64,000 nucleotides of DNA from Pyrenopolyporus hunteri (GCA_902806595.1 CADCXC010000022.1:124001-188000), one strand, 5' to 3'; shown: positions 9,421 to 20,203, numbered from the stretch's first letter. Numbers and translations are program-made. Notes: generated from the sequence alone by a model not told the origin.

Positions 9421-10429
9421 GTGGTATTTATATTAATAATTATAATAGAGATTACTGAAGTAATAGTTATCCCTTAGTATAGAAGTGCAGTTATGTATTA
9501 CGGTTAGCAGACGATATTCCAGTGCTTCATCAAATTATTTTTTTTTAATTTCGTTTGCCTTTTCTCTATTTATTGTTCTTGACGAGTCCCCCCCTGCAAG
9601 CTTTAGCTTCGCTAGGGAGTACGGTAGGATTATAATAATACCTGTCTGGAATTCATTACGTCTTATATCGCAAAAAAAGTGTGATAGCGGTATATTAAAC
9701 CAGGTTTAGAGTTTTCATCGGTTGCAACCCATCCTATAATGGCTGCTGGGGCTTTATAGAAGGTTTATATATACGTCTTCGTCGCCGAACTAAGTTCGGC
9801 GCCGCCTGAATAGCTAACGTAGTCTGTATAAGCTTTACCTATTTTTGAAGATGCATTGCGTAGCAACGAAAATGGTAAGAGGAAAATTAATTACTTAGTT
9901 CGTAGTACTACGATGAAATTTCTCGTTTCCAAGTTTAATAGGTAGGGGCGTCTGAGGGTTGACTAGCAAGCTAATAAAACTCCTATATATTATCATAGAT
10001 AAGGACTCTTACCTCCTTCAAATATATGAGCAATATATAAGTAAAAATTTTAGTGTGCACGCCAGGGCTTAGTTCCACCGCCTCGCGGCGCCCGGAACTA
10101 CTAAAAAATTGTTTAGAGATAATAATAATAAACTAAAAAAAAAGTTTAAGGAAAGTTATAGTTTACAATATGTCTGTATATATGAATTTACTTTAAGTGA
10201 AGGGTTTAGGTATTAAATAGAAAATATAATAAATTAATAGATAGCATTATCACAATATATAACTTAATTGTGGACTTTGCAAAGCCTACATAAAACAGTA
10301 ATTTAGAGATTAATAATTAACAAGAAATAGCTTAAATTTATCCTAAAAATATAAAAAAATTTCACCAAAATTTATAGTGATGGATTTTTCCATCGTCGCC
10401 GTAACAAAGTTCGGCGTTGAGTTTTATGA
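9421..10429. other. Spacer between tRNA-Arg and rns
   Basis: No gene recognised. It contains a family-2 GC repeat (9589-9619), family-5 hairpins (9780-9806 and 10395-10417) and a GC patch 'ccgcctcgcggcgcccgg' near 10078. A short open frame from 9485 crosses the GC repeat and shows no family features. The last 400 bases are very AT-rich and probably hold the rns leader. Confidence 0.6.
9589..9619. repeat. GC repeat, family 2
   Basis: C-run, GCAAGCTTTAGCTTCGCTAG, G-run; a canonical member. Confidence 0.9.
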
Positions 10430-11479
10430 TAGGGTGAGTTTGGTGATGGCTCTGATTGAACGCTGTCAAAATGCTTGACACATGCTAATCGAACGTTTAA
10501 TTTAATGAATAATTTTATTAAAAGTGGTGTACAGGTGAGTATAGATATCCGGCCTACCTTAAAGAGGGAAAAAGATCCTCATAATAACAAAAATGGTGTA
10601 TTAATCGCCGCTTTAAGAGGACTTAAGGAAATATCGTCGAGATAGGTAGTTGTTAAGGTGATTACTTAACAAGCCTTAATTCTCGTAGTCGAAGCTGAAA
10701 GGTTGATCGATCACATTGGGTCTGAAAACCCCAAGGCAAGCGAGTACAGCAGTGAGGAATTTTGGTCAATAGACGAAGCGTCTGAACTGGCAACTTTGAG
10801 GAATGTAGTCCCAAAAGGGAACTATAAATTGATATATCGAATGAAATTCTAAATGTATTATTGATAATGACGATATACAGATTGATGCCTTGACTAATTA
10901 CGTGCCAGCAGTCGCGGTAATACGTAAGAGGCTAGTGTTATTCATCTCAAATAGGTTTAAAGGGTACTTAGACGGTAAATTTATATCCTTTATAAAGGGA
11001 CACTTTTACTAGAGTTTTATACGAGGAGGTAGTACTTAAGGTGTAGAGATGAAATTTGTTGATACCTCAGGGACTGATAAAGGCGAAGGCAACCTTTATG
11101 TAAAACTGACGTTGAAGGACGAAGGCACAGAGAACTAACAGGATTAGGTACCCCAGTAGTCTTTGCAGACAATGATGAATGCCATAGGTTAGGTAATAAG
11201 AACTTAGTCTATAAATGAAAGTGTAAGCATTTCACCTCAAGAGTAGTGTGGCAACACAGGAACTGAAAACGTGAAATTATTTTTAGCCACTAAAAAAATA
11301 AATAATATTCCAGTGTTGGTTCAACTCAACTCTATTAAATTAATTTTGTTTAGATTAGGACATTTTAAATTATTCTAAATCAAGTATGTCTAGGAACAAA
11401 ACTTTTAATGGTTCGTGTTTTTTATATTTATTAGTACTTTTAGTTTTACTATGGTAAGACTAGAATTTAATAACCCAGA

Positions 11480-11985
11480 ACTAGAATTCACTAGTATAAA
11501 AGTGAAGCTAACTTATAGCGTTTTACTATTATAAGATGTACCGGATCTTTGGTACTACTGAAATATAATTTAAAATTAAGCTAATTTTTCTATGTAAAGT
11601 TTAGAAGTTATACTATAGCAGTCATTAATCGATGAAATAGTGAACGTAATTGGCCTCGAGGGGTTTGAGCATAAAACTTGACGAGGGTAGTAACGCATAC
11701 GACCTAGGACAAAGGTAATAGACAAGAAGTCCGAAGCTGATATATTAAACTTTGAAGATTAGTGGACAAAATAGATATTTGCAGGGTGCGTTACGGAACC
11801 TGCATTTGTACTCGCCGTAGAGAGTAATATTCTACCATTGGTTTGTAGATTCTATAAATTATCACTAGTAAGATGGTGAGGTTTCAACTGGTAGTAAAAT
11901 CCTGTCGGGTAACTAGGAAGGAAGTTAACCTAAATGTGTTGTAGTAAAAGGATCTTAATTTTGATTTATAGAGTAAAAGTTATAA
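11480..11985 (+). ncRNA. Conserved structured 5' domain of intron (copy 1)
   Basis: Non-coding, with several hairpins ('gtaccggatctttggtac', 'tgcagggtgcgttacggaac' plus its closing strand). Long blocks such as 'agtgaacgtaattggcctcg' and 'gacaagaagtccgaagctga' recur at 52262-52715. No protein frame. Could be intron scaffold or a nested ribozyme. Confidence 0.7.
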
Positions 11986-12299
11986 GTTAGGGCGAAGTCA
12001 CTATTGCGAGTAAACATATTTGGAGAGAGTGCTTACAGAGAGGTATATTTATATATTACGCTTTCTATTCTATTTAACGTAATAGTTTTAAAAACAAGTA
12101 TGAAAATTTGGTAATACCTCTTTATTAATTATATCTGGTATTATTAATAAAAGTAAAAGTGGTTCACTAATCTTTGAAAGCAAATATACTTCAAGGTTTG
12201 TAGAAGACCTTGTGAATACTCTACCGAGTATATACTAGCTCGTATAAAAAATAGTATAAATTAATATAAATATAAGAAATGAAATGATGAAAAAAAATT

Positions 12300-13579
12300 A
12301 TGTTATCTAGCCATGGTTACTTAGATGAATTTGCAGTTTTAGGGTTTTATTCCGATTCTCAAATATTTCAACCATGATTTGTGGGTTTCTCAGATGCAGA
12401 GTCAAGTTTTATTATTCATAAAGTATTAGACAAAAATGGAAATATTAGTAAATTTTCATTTATGTTTACAATTGAGTTGCACATTGATGACTTACATACT
12501 TTAGAGTTTATAAAAATAAATTAGAGTTAGGTAATATTAGAGTATATAAAGATAAATGTATATTCACCATATCAGATAAACAAGGTGTTTATAAATTAAT
12601 CTCTATTTTTGATAAATTTAACCTTAACACTACTAAATACTTAGATTATTTAAAATTTAAAGATGCTTTCATACTTTACCACGAAAGACCTAGTAATACT
12701 AAGATTGCTAAATCTAAAGATCTAATAAAAATATATTAGAGCTTAAAGGTAATATTAACAAAAACCGTAAAATAGTAACATCTGAAGATTACGAAGGAAA
12801 ATAAATATAACTAAATATTGATTATTAGGGTTTATTGAAGGAGATGGATCTTTCTTTATATCTAGAACAGATATAGAGCCAGTATTTTCTATTGAATTGT
12901 CAGAGGAACAATACCCTGTTTTATTAAAAGTTAAAGAATTTCTAGAAAATAATTTAGGATTTGATAAATATTCTCTTTTAAGTTGAAAAATTCTTCAGTC
13001 ATCTCAATAAATAAACAAAATCTAGATTAGGGAAACCAACAGTTATATTTACAATAAAGAATATTTTTATTTTAAATAATTATTTCCTTCCTTTATTGAA
13101 AATATGGTTTTCATTAGTAAAAAGGTAAAGATTTTTGAAGTTTCAAAATAATCTGTAATGCAGTGTATAAAGGTTCACATAAAATAGAAGAAATTAGATC
13201 CTTAATTTTAGGATTAACTTATAATATGAATAACTTTAGATTGTCTAATAATACAAAACCTGTCGTATAGATTAAGTGAAGAGGAAATTGAAAAAATTAT
13301 CAATGCTGAAGCTATATTTGAATATCTTAGCGATGGGCGTATTATAGACAAAAAACTAATAAACCTTTACCTTCTTTTAGGAATTGTATTTATGAAATAA
13401 CATTATCAAATGGTGAAATTTTATTAGTTGATACACTAAAAGAAACGTTAAGTAAAGGTAAACGTAGGGTTTAGAAGTTTAAAAAATCATTAGATGAAAG
13501 TCAATCTGAATCTGTAAAACTTCCAAGTTTTGAAGTAAAGAGAATTCCTGTTTTTATGTCATATAATTTAAATAAATAA
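12300..13579 (+). CDS. LAGLIDADG homing endonuclease (rns intron 1)
   Basis: Two LAGLIDADG helices are visible: 'WFVGFSDAESSFII' (about 12375) and 'WLLGFIEGDGSFFIS' (about 12825), each ending in the acidic residue that binds metal. Between them is the typical 'LISIFDKFNLNTTKYLDYL' segment; a NUMOD1-like tail follows. ATG at 12300 is in frame with the first motif. Five or more single-base breaks (for example near 12518, 12720 and 12800) disrupt the frame. It matches the nucleases in nad6, cox3 intron 2 and rnl 52130. Role: homing of the host intron. Confidence 0.85.
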
Positions 13580-14648
13580 AAGAAGTTGAAGGAAGGTTAC
13601 AACCGTACAATTTCTAGGTTTATAGAAAAATTAGGTGAAAACGGTTAATGACGTCCTAGTAGGAGACCGTCGGCAGTTGTAAATGTCGCTACAGACTGGA
13701 TCACGGGGTTGGGCTGCAATGTCCGTCCAAATGTACAGTCGGATTCTGAAATGAGTACGATATCATAAAGGGAAGGATAATCCATATTTTATTTATTAAG
13801 TAAAATAAAACTACGTACGGTGGATAGTTATCTTCACGGTAATAAAACCCTTAATTAATCAGAATTGAATCACTAGACCGTTTCTGACACCAGCAGTGAA
13901 GTATGTGTGCGACAAGAAGCGTATATTAGCAATGTGGTGTGATTCCACTAGGCATTTTCTCTGCCTAACACTACCTAAATATGCAAATTAGTAATAATTT
14001 GTGTAAAGCTTTAGGACAATGTAGCCTATCTTAAATGACGATGTAAGGAAATGATTTTTACGTATTTCCTTCCAGGAGCTAGTGTAAGTAAAACATGGAA
14101 AGGAAAGTCAAAGTGGCCAAGACGCTTCGTGCTGGATAATTAATATAATATGGAAGATGATAGATTTGACATACTAATCTATCAGAGAAATCACATTTCC
14201 ATCGAAGTAAAGCCACTTTCTAAATTTTACGTTATTTGTGTTAATATATGAACTTGGTAACCCTTTATCTTCAGTAATGAAATCTAAAATGTTTATATTT
14301 CATTAAAGAGGTAATTTATAAGATCTAGATAGATCGAAATAGTTATATCCGGTAAGGGGAAAGGAGAAGTTAAAAAGCAAAGGCTTATCCTGGATAGTGT
14401 AAAACTTAAACCAGGAAAAGATAAAGGTTTAAATGTTAAAGCATCGCCCTTTGATCCTGGAGCGGGTCTTAGGCCCAGATCCACAGGACTAAAAAAAATA
14501 AATTGGCGTTAATTATATTATATTGTGTACTGTCATATTACGAGAATATCAGTGCTCTATCGGAGATAAGAAAAACATATAAAGAAAAAAAATTAGCTCC
14601 TTACTATTTAAGTCTTTTACCTTTATTTTATTTATAAATTATAGGATT

Positions 14649-15742
14649 ATGTTTTTTAATTTATTTTTAATAATTAGACTGATGTTATTTACATTTTTTG
14701 CTGCTTATTTAAGGGTAAAGGTAGAAGGTCCGTATTATACTTTATCGAAATTTAAACAGGTAAAGTCAGATATATGGACACGCCCTTGCTATGTAAGTTC
14801 AAGGAGTTTTCATAAACTAAATTTAACTCGTAGTTTGCACACGGAAGAGCGTCGCTTAGTTAACCCTTGATTTATAATAGGATTAGTAGATGCAGAGGGT
14901 AGTTTTATTGTTCAGATTGTAAAGATGAAAGTCGAAAATTAGGTTATTTTGTCTTAGCTTCATTTGAATTAGCTTTAAATGTAAAAGATAGATTGTTATT
15001 GGAATTTTTACAAGAATCTATGGGTAATGTAGGTAATATATATTATAACCTCAAGATGATACCTATAAATATAAAGTCTCAAATATAGAAGAGCTTATTA
15101 ATTTTGTTATACCTCATTTTCAAAAATATCCTTTACTCACACAAGAGTAGATTTTGAATTATTTGTTAAGATAACTCAAATTATTAACCTAAAGGAACAT
15201 CTTACATTAAAAGGTTTACAAGAATTAGTTAATCTGAAAGCTTCCTTGAATCTAGGTTTATCTAAAAATTATTAGATACCTTCAAGGTTGCACCTGTAGA
15301 AAGACCTAAGTTTAACCCTGCTTCTATTCCAGACCCTTCATGATTAGCTGGATTTTGTGAAGGAGAATCTTGTTTTATATTAATATAGGAAAATCCCCAA
15401 AATCCAAAACAGGTTGAGCTATACAGTTGGTATTTAAAATAACTCAACATTCTAGAGATATTCAACTATTACAGTTGATTAAGAATTTCTTAGATTGCGG
15501 TAGAATTGAAAAAGAGCAGGTTTTGCTGCGGATTTTACTGTTACTTCAATAAAGGATATAGAAAGTAAAATTTTAATTTTTTCAATAAATACCCTTTACT
15601 AGGTCCAAACTTTTAAATTTGCAAGAATTTAATGAAGCTTTAAAATTATGGAAACTAAAGGTCATTTAACTACAGAGGGATTAAATAAGATCAGGAAATT
15701 AAAGCTGGAATGAATACTGGACGTAAAAATAAAGACAACTAA
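14649..15742 (+). CDS. LAGLIDADG homing endonuclease inside group II intron (rns)
   Basis: First motif 'WFIIGLVDAEGSFIV' at about 14870, second 'WLAGFCEGESCF' at about 15340, with 'YPLLTQERVDF' and 'KYPLLGPN' after each motif, and 'KAGMNTGRKNKDN' at the end. ATG at 14649 opens a 73-codon leader that runs straight into the first motif. The second half carries several indels. In the known family these proteins cut at or near the intron site; they do not supply reverse transcriptase, so mobility would be by DNA homing. Confidence 0.85.
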
Positions 15743-15960
15743 GGAGGCGCTCCGCTCTACTATAAACCACAGTACATGGCCAGCTAGCTGGCCGTAATAT
15801 AGCTATACATTTAAGCTTATTAAGATTTATATCAATATACTATTAACTTAGTTTGTGTATTGTATCTTAATATCGCTAACTTAACATACGGTGTAAATTT
15901 ACAAAAGAGTTGAGTATTATCTTCTTTGTTTGGAGAATCTCTCCTGTAAAATTTATGCTT

Positions 15961-15995
15961 GAGCCGTATGCGGTGAAAATCGCACGTACGGTTCT
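15961..15995 (+). ncRNA. Group II intron domain V (rns)
   Basis: 34-base hairpin 'gagccgtatgcggtgaaaat' continuing 'cgcacgtacggttc', with the AGC-type catalytic triad region and GNRA-like loop. Diagnostic of group II. Confidence 0.95.
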
Positions 15996-16317
15996 TAAAG
16001 GGGAAAATCTGAGAAGATCTACCTATCTTAACTATTTAATTCGATGATCCACGAAAAACCTTACCACAATTTGAATATAATAGGTTTTTATAACCAAGTA
16101 ATAATACTTGGTTATATAAAAATAGCCTAATTATCTAAGTAGTTTCGACAAAAGTTGCACGGCTGTTTTCAGTTAATGTTGTGAAACTGCGGATCCGTCC
16201 GTGTAATTAACGAATACCCTGGCTTTATTTATAAATTATTAATAATAGAGCATTTCTAACCCTTTCACAATGGTTAGGATAAAGGGGAATAAGACAAGTC
16301 ATCATGGCCTGCTTGAT

Positions 16318-17660
16318 GATGTAGGATATCATCTATGTGGGTGAAACTATCAAATTCGGGAACACCTTAGAACTCAAGTACCAAGCTGTGTATGAAAATA
16401 CATTAGTGGATGAATTAATTACTCATGTATGGTAACAAGCTTGAGGCTTCCGAAAGGAACGTGGGTTATCGCGGATCTAAGTTAATAGCAGATTTTATAT
16501 ACCTACAAGTCATAAATCTGCTGTTGTAAAGAGCAACGAGTAGACAGTAGTTGCATTGGATTAAATACATTTGAACGTAGAAATGTACCAATGTTAAGGT
16601 GTACTCTAATGGATTCCGAGAGGAATTATCAAGTCAAAATCCTTTCTAATCAAATAAATAAAGTTAGATGATATACTTCAATCACAACCCACAAGCCAAC
16701 TATTACTTCTAATTGTAGTTTAGATCCTTGATTTATAACAGGTTTTGCTGACGCAGAATGTTCTTTTCTATTTTAATCCAAGCCAATAGTAAATATGGTA
16801 CAGGTTGAAGGATTAAACCTATATTTGCTATTGGACTCCATAAAAAGATTTAGAGATATTAAAAATATTCAATCTTCTTTAGGATAGGTAAAATACATAC
16901 TCATGGTAAAGACTCTATACAATTCCGTGTAGATTCACTAAAAATTACAAGTGATAATTAATCACTTTGAAAGTTACCCGCTTGTATCTGCTAAATGAGC
17001 GGATTATATTTTGTTTAAGAAAGCTTTCGATATAATTTTACTTAAGAACATTTATCTCAAGAAGGTTTATTTAAATTAGTAGAATTAAAGCTTCACTGAA
17101 TTTAGGTCTTAATGCAAGTTTAAAAGAGGCGTACCCTAATTGAAAGGAATTACAAGTTGATAGACCTAATTATCTTTTGATGGTATTCTAATTCAAATTG
17201 AATAGCTGGATTTGCTAGTGGAGATGGTAGCTTTAATATAAAAATAAGTAACTCTCTACTAGCTTATTAAATAAAAGAGTTCAATTAAGATTTGGTATAG
17301 GTTTAAATATAAGAGAAAAGGCTTTAATTGAATATCTAGCTGTTTACTTTGATTTGTCAGATATTAAAAAAATGTTTATTTTGATATTAATTCTGCAAGA
17401 TTTGAAGTGGTAAATTTTTCAGATGTTACAGATAAAATAATCTTTTTGAAAAATACTCAATACAAGGTAAAAAAAAGTTTAGATTTTATATATTTTAAAC
17501 AGGCAGCAGAGATTCTTAAAAGCAAGGGACATTTAACATCAGAAGGTTTTGAGCAAATTTTAGAGATAAAAGCTAGAATGAATAAGTAATAATTAGGATT
17601 AAAGTATATTAAACTTTTTATTTATTTGTATGATAAATTTGATTGCTATGTAATATTGTG
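16318..17660 (+). mobile_element. rns group I intron 3 (about position 1210)
   Basis: Core at 16360-16650 ('cgggaacaccttagaac', 'atcgcggatctaagtt', 'agagcaacgagtagacag', 'ttaaggtgtactcta'). It lies between 'catcatggcctgcttgat' and 'ggctatagacgtgctgc' of rns. It carries one LAGLIDADG gene. Confidence 0.85.
16662..17589 (+). CDS. LAGLIDADG homing endonuclease (rns intron 3)
   Basis: Motif 1 'WFITGFADAECSFL' at about 16728 and motif 2 'WIAGFASGDGSFNI' at about 17200, with 'HFESYPLVSAKWADYILF' between and 'SKGHLTSEGFEQILEIKA' at the end. At least six frame breaks. The frame appears to start within the ribozyme core, as in the rnl intron at 59563. Two-motif monomeric nuclease family. Confidence 0.8.
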
Positions 17661-18293
17661 GGCTATAGACGTGCTGCAGTTCTCTAGACAAAGAGACGCA
17701 AAATTTGCATTTGAGCTAATCTCAAAAATAGGATAAAATATGGGAAATGAATTGTAGCCTGAAATTCGGCTGCATGAATAAGAAATTGCTAGTAATCGTG
17801 AATCACCATGTCACGGTGAATAATCTTCGGATTGGTACTAACCACTCGTCACATGCTGAAAGGAGTTGGTGCAATAAGTTTGCTCTTCTATTATAATTAA
17901 GTATGATAGGATTCAGGTTTTATAGTAGGATTCTTCGTATGCGCGGCTCTGATTAGTGTTAAGTCGAAATACGGTTCGGGTTGTGGAAGTAGCCGGGGTT
18001 TATAAAATTTAACCAAAAATAAAAATCAAGCTTATGATTGGTTTCAATGTGTATACTATTATGTTTACCTTCGGTTCAACTCGAAATAGGCTTATGAAAA
18101 TATTAATTAATAAAAATATAATAATATGCGAATTTGTTGTCTTTACGTTAGAAATAAAGGCATAGTCAGCCTAATTTTAGTATCTGTCCTTCGCATTCTT
18201 GTAGCATTATACGGCGTATTAGTTACGTAACATTACATATTAATCCCCTGTAGTTTATTAGATTTATCAGACAAAAAACTCTTTTGTGGAGCA

Positions 18294-18331
18294 TTCCTTC
18301 CTCCTCAACTAGTTGAGGAGGAAGGAGGGAT
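18294..18331. repeat. GC palindrome, family 1
   Basis: 'ccttcctcctcaactagttg' with its perfect inverted half 'aggaggaagg'. Inserted in the GIY-YIG leader. Confidence 0.92.
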
Positions 18332-18363
18332 AAGATAATAAAAAAATCGGGTATTTATCGTTG

Positions 18364-18398
18364 AGTCGCGCGCGCAGCGCGCAACGACGGCGAAGCCT
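18364..18398. repeat. GC cluster in GIY-YIG gene
   Basis: 'tcgcgcgcgcagcgcgcaac' followed by 'gacggcgaagcctcg'. Removing it restores 'RWV-NTVNGSTYIG' as in related genes. The core is self-complementary. Confidence 0.75.
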
Positions 18399-18524
18399 CG
18401 TGAATACGGTGAATGGGTCTACATACATCGGTAGTGGAACAGATTTGACTAGAAGATTCCGGGATTATTTAGCACCAGAGTGGTTAATTAAATAAGTTAA
18501 AAATAATAATAGTATTATTAACAG

Positions 18525-18612
18525 AAAGGGCGCCTTCCTGTCCTGTCCCGGCGGGGCTCGCGCCGCCGGGGAAGGAAGGAGGCGCCTACGCCTTACACTA
18601 CGCGGGTGCGGC
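18525..18612. repeat. GC element, family 6, copy 2
   Basis: 'agggcgccttcctgtcctgt' to 'acgcgggtgcggct', with a strong palindrome ('cccggcggggctcgcgccgc'). Inserted in the GIY-YIG gene just before the Ala-Leu-Leu-Lys codons. Confidence 0.85.
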
Positions 18613-19310
18613 TTTATTGAAATTTGGTTACAATAATTTCCGACTTGAGATTTTAGAATATTGTGAATAATCTAAAGTCTTAGAAAGGGAACAATATTAT
18701 TTAGATAAATTAAAGCCAACTTATAATATTTGTAATATAGCTGGTTCATCGTTAGGTCGTGTTAGAGGGGAAACACGATTAAATTGCGAAAAGCTTGGTT
18801 AGTTAGATTATATAAAAATAGCCTAAGCAAATTAAGCCTAAGAGATTTTTCTTTACAATACTTGGGAGAAAAAGTTGATAAATTAGAATCAAGTATCTCA
18901 ATATTAACTAAAAGTTTGATAATCTAATTACCAAAACCTCCGAATTTAAGCAATCAGATGAGACACGTTTAAAAAAATTAGTTTCCTCTCCTATATTACA
19001 CCCAGTTTTAGTTACAGACTTAAAAACAGGAGAAAGTACTAAGTATCCTTTATCAAGAAGAGCAGCGGATGCTTTAGGATTAGTCCAGCTAATATTAGGA
19101 ATTGGTTATCTGGTAAGATAACCAAAGCATATAAAGAAAGATACGTATTTAAGTTAGCCTAGTATCTATTCCTAACTTCTGCGCTAAAAAAATTCCTTAG
19201 AGGAGAGAGATTAAGAGTAAGGACTGTGCCTTTCCTTTTTTTTCCTTAGTATTATAGGGCTAGGGCCCTGGAGGGGTGGAAGTTGCCTGGACACATAATT
19301 TTCACTCCCT

Positions 19311-19341
19311 AGCGAAGCTAAAGCTTTAGCTTCGCTAGGGT
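19311..19341. repeat. GC repeat, family 2 (symmetrical)
   Basis: 'ccctagcgaagctaaagc' followed by 'tttagcttcgctaggg': a perfect inverted repeat version of the family. Confidence 0.88.
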
Positions 19342-19353
19342 AAAATAATAAAA

Positions 19354-19439
19354 AGGAAGGTTCCGTTTGTTGGTATGACGGGCTGAGCTGTAAACTCAGT
19401 AGCTATTAGCTGTCGAAGGTTCGAGTCCTTTTCTTCCTA
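19354..19439 (+). tRNA. trnY: tRNA-Tyr (GUA)
   Basis: Acceptor 'aggaagg/tcttcct', anticodon stem 'ctgag/ctcag' with loop 'ctgtaaa' (GTA), long variable arm, T-loop 'ttcgagt'. Confidence 0.92.
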
Positions 19440-19446
19440 AAGCTTA

Positions 19447-19518
19447 GTCCCTATAGCTCAATAGGTAGAGCGCAGTACTGTTAATACTGATAGTAGATGT
19501 TCGAGTCATCTTAGGACG
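19447..19518 (+). tRNA. trnN: tRNA-Asn (GUU)
   Basis: Anticodon stem 'cagta/tactg' with loop 'ctgttaa' (GTT). D-arm 'agctcaataggtagagc', T-arm 'agatgttcgagtcatct'. The acceptor has one unpaired C. Confidence 0.88.
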
Positions 19519-19735
19519 TTTCTATAAAGCAACTATGTAACCATAGATGTTCGATTCATCTTGAGGGCGTAGTAATATTTATGTGTTTATTTAACGTACA
19601 ATTCAGTGGGTATTTTTATCCTTAAGATTCTCGCTAAGATATTAACTAGTAACATTGTTAAGGTAGTTGTTAATAATCCGAAAAGAAGGATAATGATAGG
19701 TATTCGATTCATCTTAGAGGCGTATAATAATTAAT
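19519..19735. other. Spacer with two extra tRNA T-arm copies
   Basis: 'atgttcgattcatcttgagg' at about 19547 and 'ggtattcgattcatcttaga' at about 19700 repeat the 3' half of tRNA-Asn. No complete tRNA can be folded around either. Likely partial tRNA duplications. Confidence 0.5.
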
Positions 19736-19743
19736 AAAAATTG

Positions 19744-19815
19744 AGGGATATTATCATAATGGTAATGTATGTGACTTTAATCTACATCATATGAGTTCGA
19801 ATCTCGTATATCCTA
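19744..19815 (+). tRNA. trnK: tRNA-Lys (UUU), tentative
   Basis: Acceptor 'agggata/tatcct' and T-loop 'ttcgaat' are clear. The anticodon loop reads 'actttaat', one T short of the TTTT expected for Lys, which fits a homopolymer read error. Other identities cannot be excluded. Confidence 0.55.
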
Positions 19816-19816
19816 A

Positions 19817-19887
19817 ACAACTATCATTTAATAGGTAAGATGACCGTCTTCCAAACGGAATTTATGGGTCGATTCCCGTTAGTTGTA
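19817..19887 (+). tRNA. trnG: tRNA-Gly (UCC)
   Basis: Acceptor 'acaacta/tagttgt' is perfect. Anticodon loop 'cttccaa' (TCC) sits on stem 'accgt/acgg'. T-arm 'cgggt...cccg' type with 'tcgattc'. Confidence 0.88.
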
Positions 19888-19939
19888 AGATACTATGCAA
19901 GTTATTTATTATCGTTTAAATTTTCACTTTTATAATTTA

Positions 19940-20100
19940 TAGTCCTGTATCCTCCCCTGGCGAAGCACCCTCCTTCCTCCTCAACTAGTTGAGGAGGCGG
20001 AGAGGAGCTTCGCGAGCTTCGCGAGCTTCGCTCATGGGGGGGATCAGCAGGGCGTAGCCTGTGCTGGGTAGCTGCGCTAAGGTTATTTTTCACGAGGTTC
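19940..20100. repeat. GC-rich composite block, copy A
   Basis: Contains a family-1 palindrome (19970-20006), 'gagcttcgcgagcttcgcga' repeats and 'gatcagcagggcgtagc'. The same order of parts recurs at 23520-23645 ('cgtatcctcc', palindrome, 'ggggatcagcagagcgtagc'). Confidence 0.85.
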
Positions 20101-20117
20101 GAGGTGCAGCGGATTAA

Positions 20118-20190
20118 GAATTAGTAGCTTAATTGGTAAAGGACCCTCCTGTCACGAGGGAAGATGAGGGTTCGATACCCTCCTAATTCG
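20118..20190 (+). tRNA. trnD: tRNA-Asp (GUC)
   Basis: Acceptor 'gaattag/ctaattc' is perfect. Anticodon stem 'ccctc/gaggg' with loop 'ctgtcac' (GTC). T-arm 'gagggttcgataccctc'. Confidence 0.95.
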
Positions 20191-20203
20191 TTAATATAAT
20201 TTA

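Larger units (their letters stand above)
11265..13867 (+). mobile_element. rns group I intron 1 with LAGLIDADG gene
   Basis: The 3' core at 13600-13790 has 'gtgaaaacgg', 'agaccgtcggcagttgtaaa', 'gctacagactgg' and 'gtacagtcgg'. The end 'aattaatcagaattg' is shared with introns in nad6, cox3 (26271) and rnl (52130, 54658). A 5' domain of about 480 bases (11480-11985) is strongly conserved with the rnl intron at 52130. The 5' border is placed after 'ggaact' and may be off by a few bases. Confidence 0.85.
13907..16032 (+). mobile_element. rns group II intron at position 952 carrying LAGLIDADG
   Basis: The 5' end 'gtgcgacaag' is the group II GUGYG signature. Domain V is at 15961-15995, domain VI precedes the AC end at 16032. 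Joining restores 'gaagtatgttatttaattcg' of rns. There is no reverse transcriptase; instead a LAGLIDADG gene lies in a domain loop. Group II introns with LAGLIDADG genes at this site are known in several ascomycete rns genes. Confidence 0.92.
10430..18005 (+). rRNA. rns: Small-subunit ribosomal RNA gene with three introns
   Basis: The 5' end is recognised by 'ttggtgatggctctgattga' and 'cacatgctaatcgaacg' (10439-10496). The 530 loop 'gtgccagcagtcgcggtaat' is at 10902. The 790 region 'aggattaggtaccccagtag' is at 11140, and 'tttaattcgatgatcc' at 16034 matches E. coli 950. 'gcacggctgttttcagttaa' is at 16158, 'gggctatagacgtgctgc' at 17660, and the 3' end 'gttaagtcgaaatacggttc' is near 17960. Introns: 11265-13867 (near E. 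coli 911-915), 13907-16032 (952) and 16318-17660 (about 1210). The termini are approximate. Confidence 0.95.
18250..19160 (+). pseudogene. Free-standing GIY-YIG endonuclease split by three GC palindromes
   Basis: Not in an intron: it lies between rns and tRNA-Tyr. Reads 'KSGIYRWV' (18340-18366), 'NGSTYIGSGTDLTRRFRDYL', 'AALLKFGYNNFRLEILEYC' and 'LEREQYYLDKLKPTYNI'. An IENR1-like tail follows ('VLVTDLKTGESTKYPLSR'). Three GC elements interrupt it: a family-1 palindrome (18294-18331) in the leader, a 35-base GC cluster (about 18364-18398) between GIY and YIG, and a family-6 element (18525-18612) before 'AALLKFG'. These inserts are absent from related genes at 44080 and 46150. Confidence 0.8.

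Noticed and set aside
9485..9709. 74-codon frame in the spacer before rns
   Set aside because: It crosses a family-2 GC repeat, which supplies much of the sequence; no conserved motif.
18238..18262. atp6-like stretch ('attaatcccctgtagtttat') upstream of the free-standing GIY-YIG gene
   Set aside because: It matches atp6 exon 3 at 22 of 24 bases but the similarity stops at once on both sides. Intriguing given the 3'-end duplications, but too short to call.
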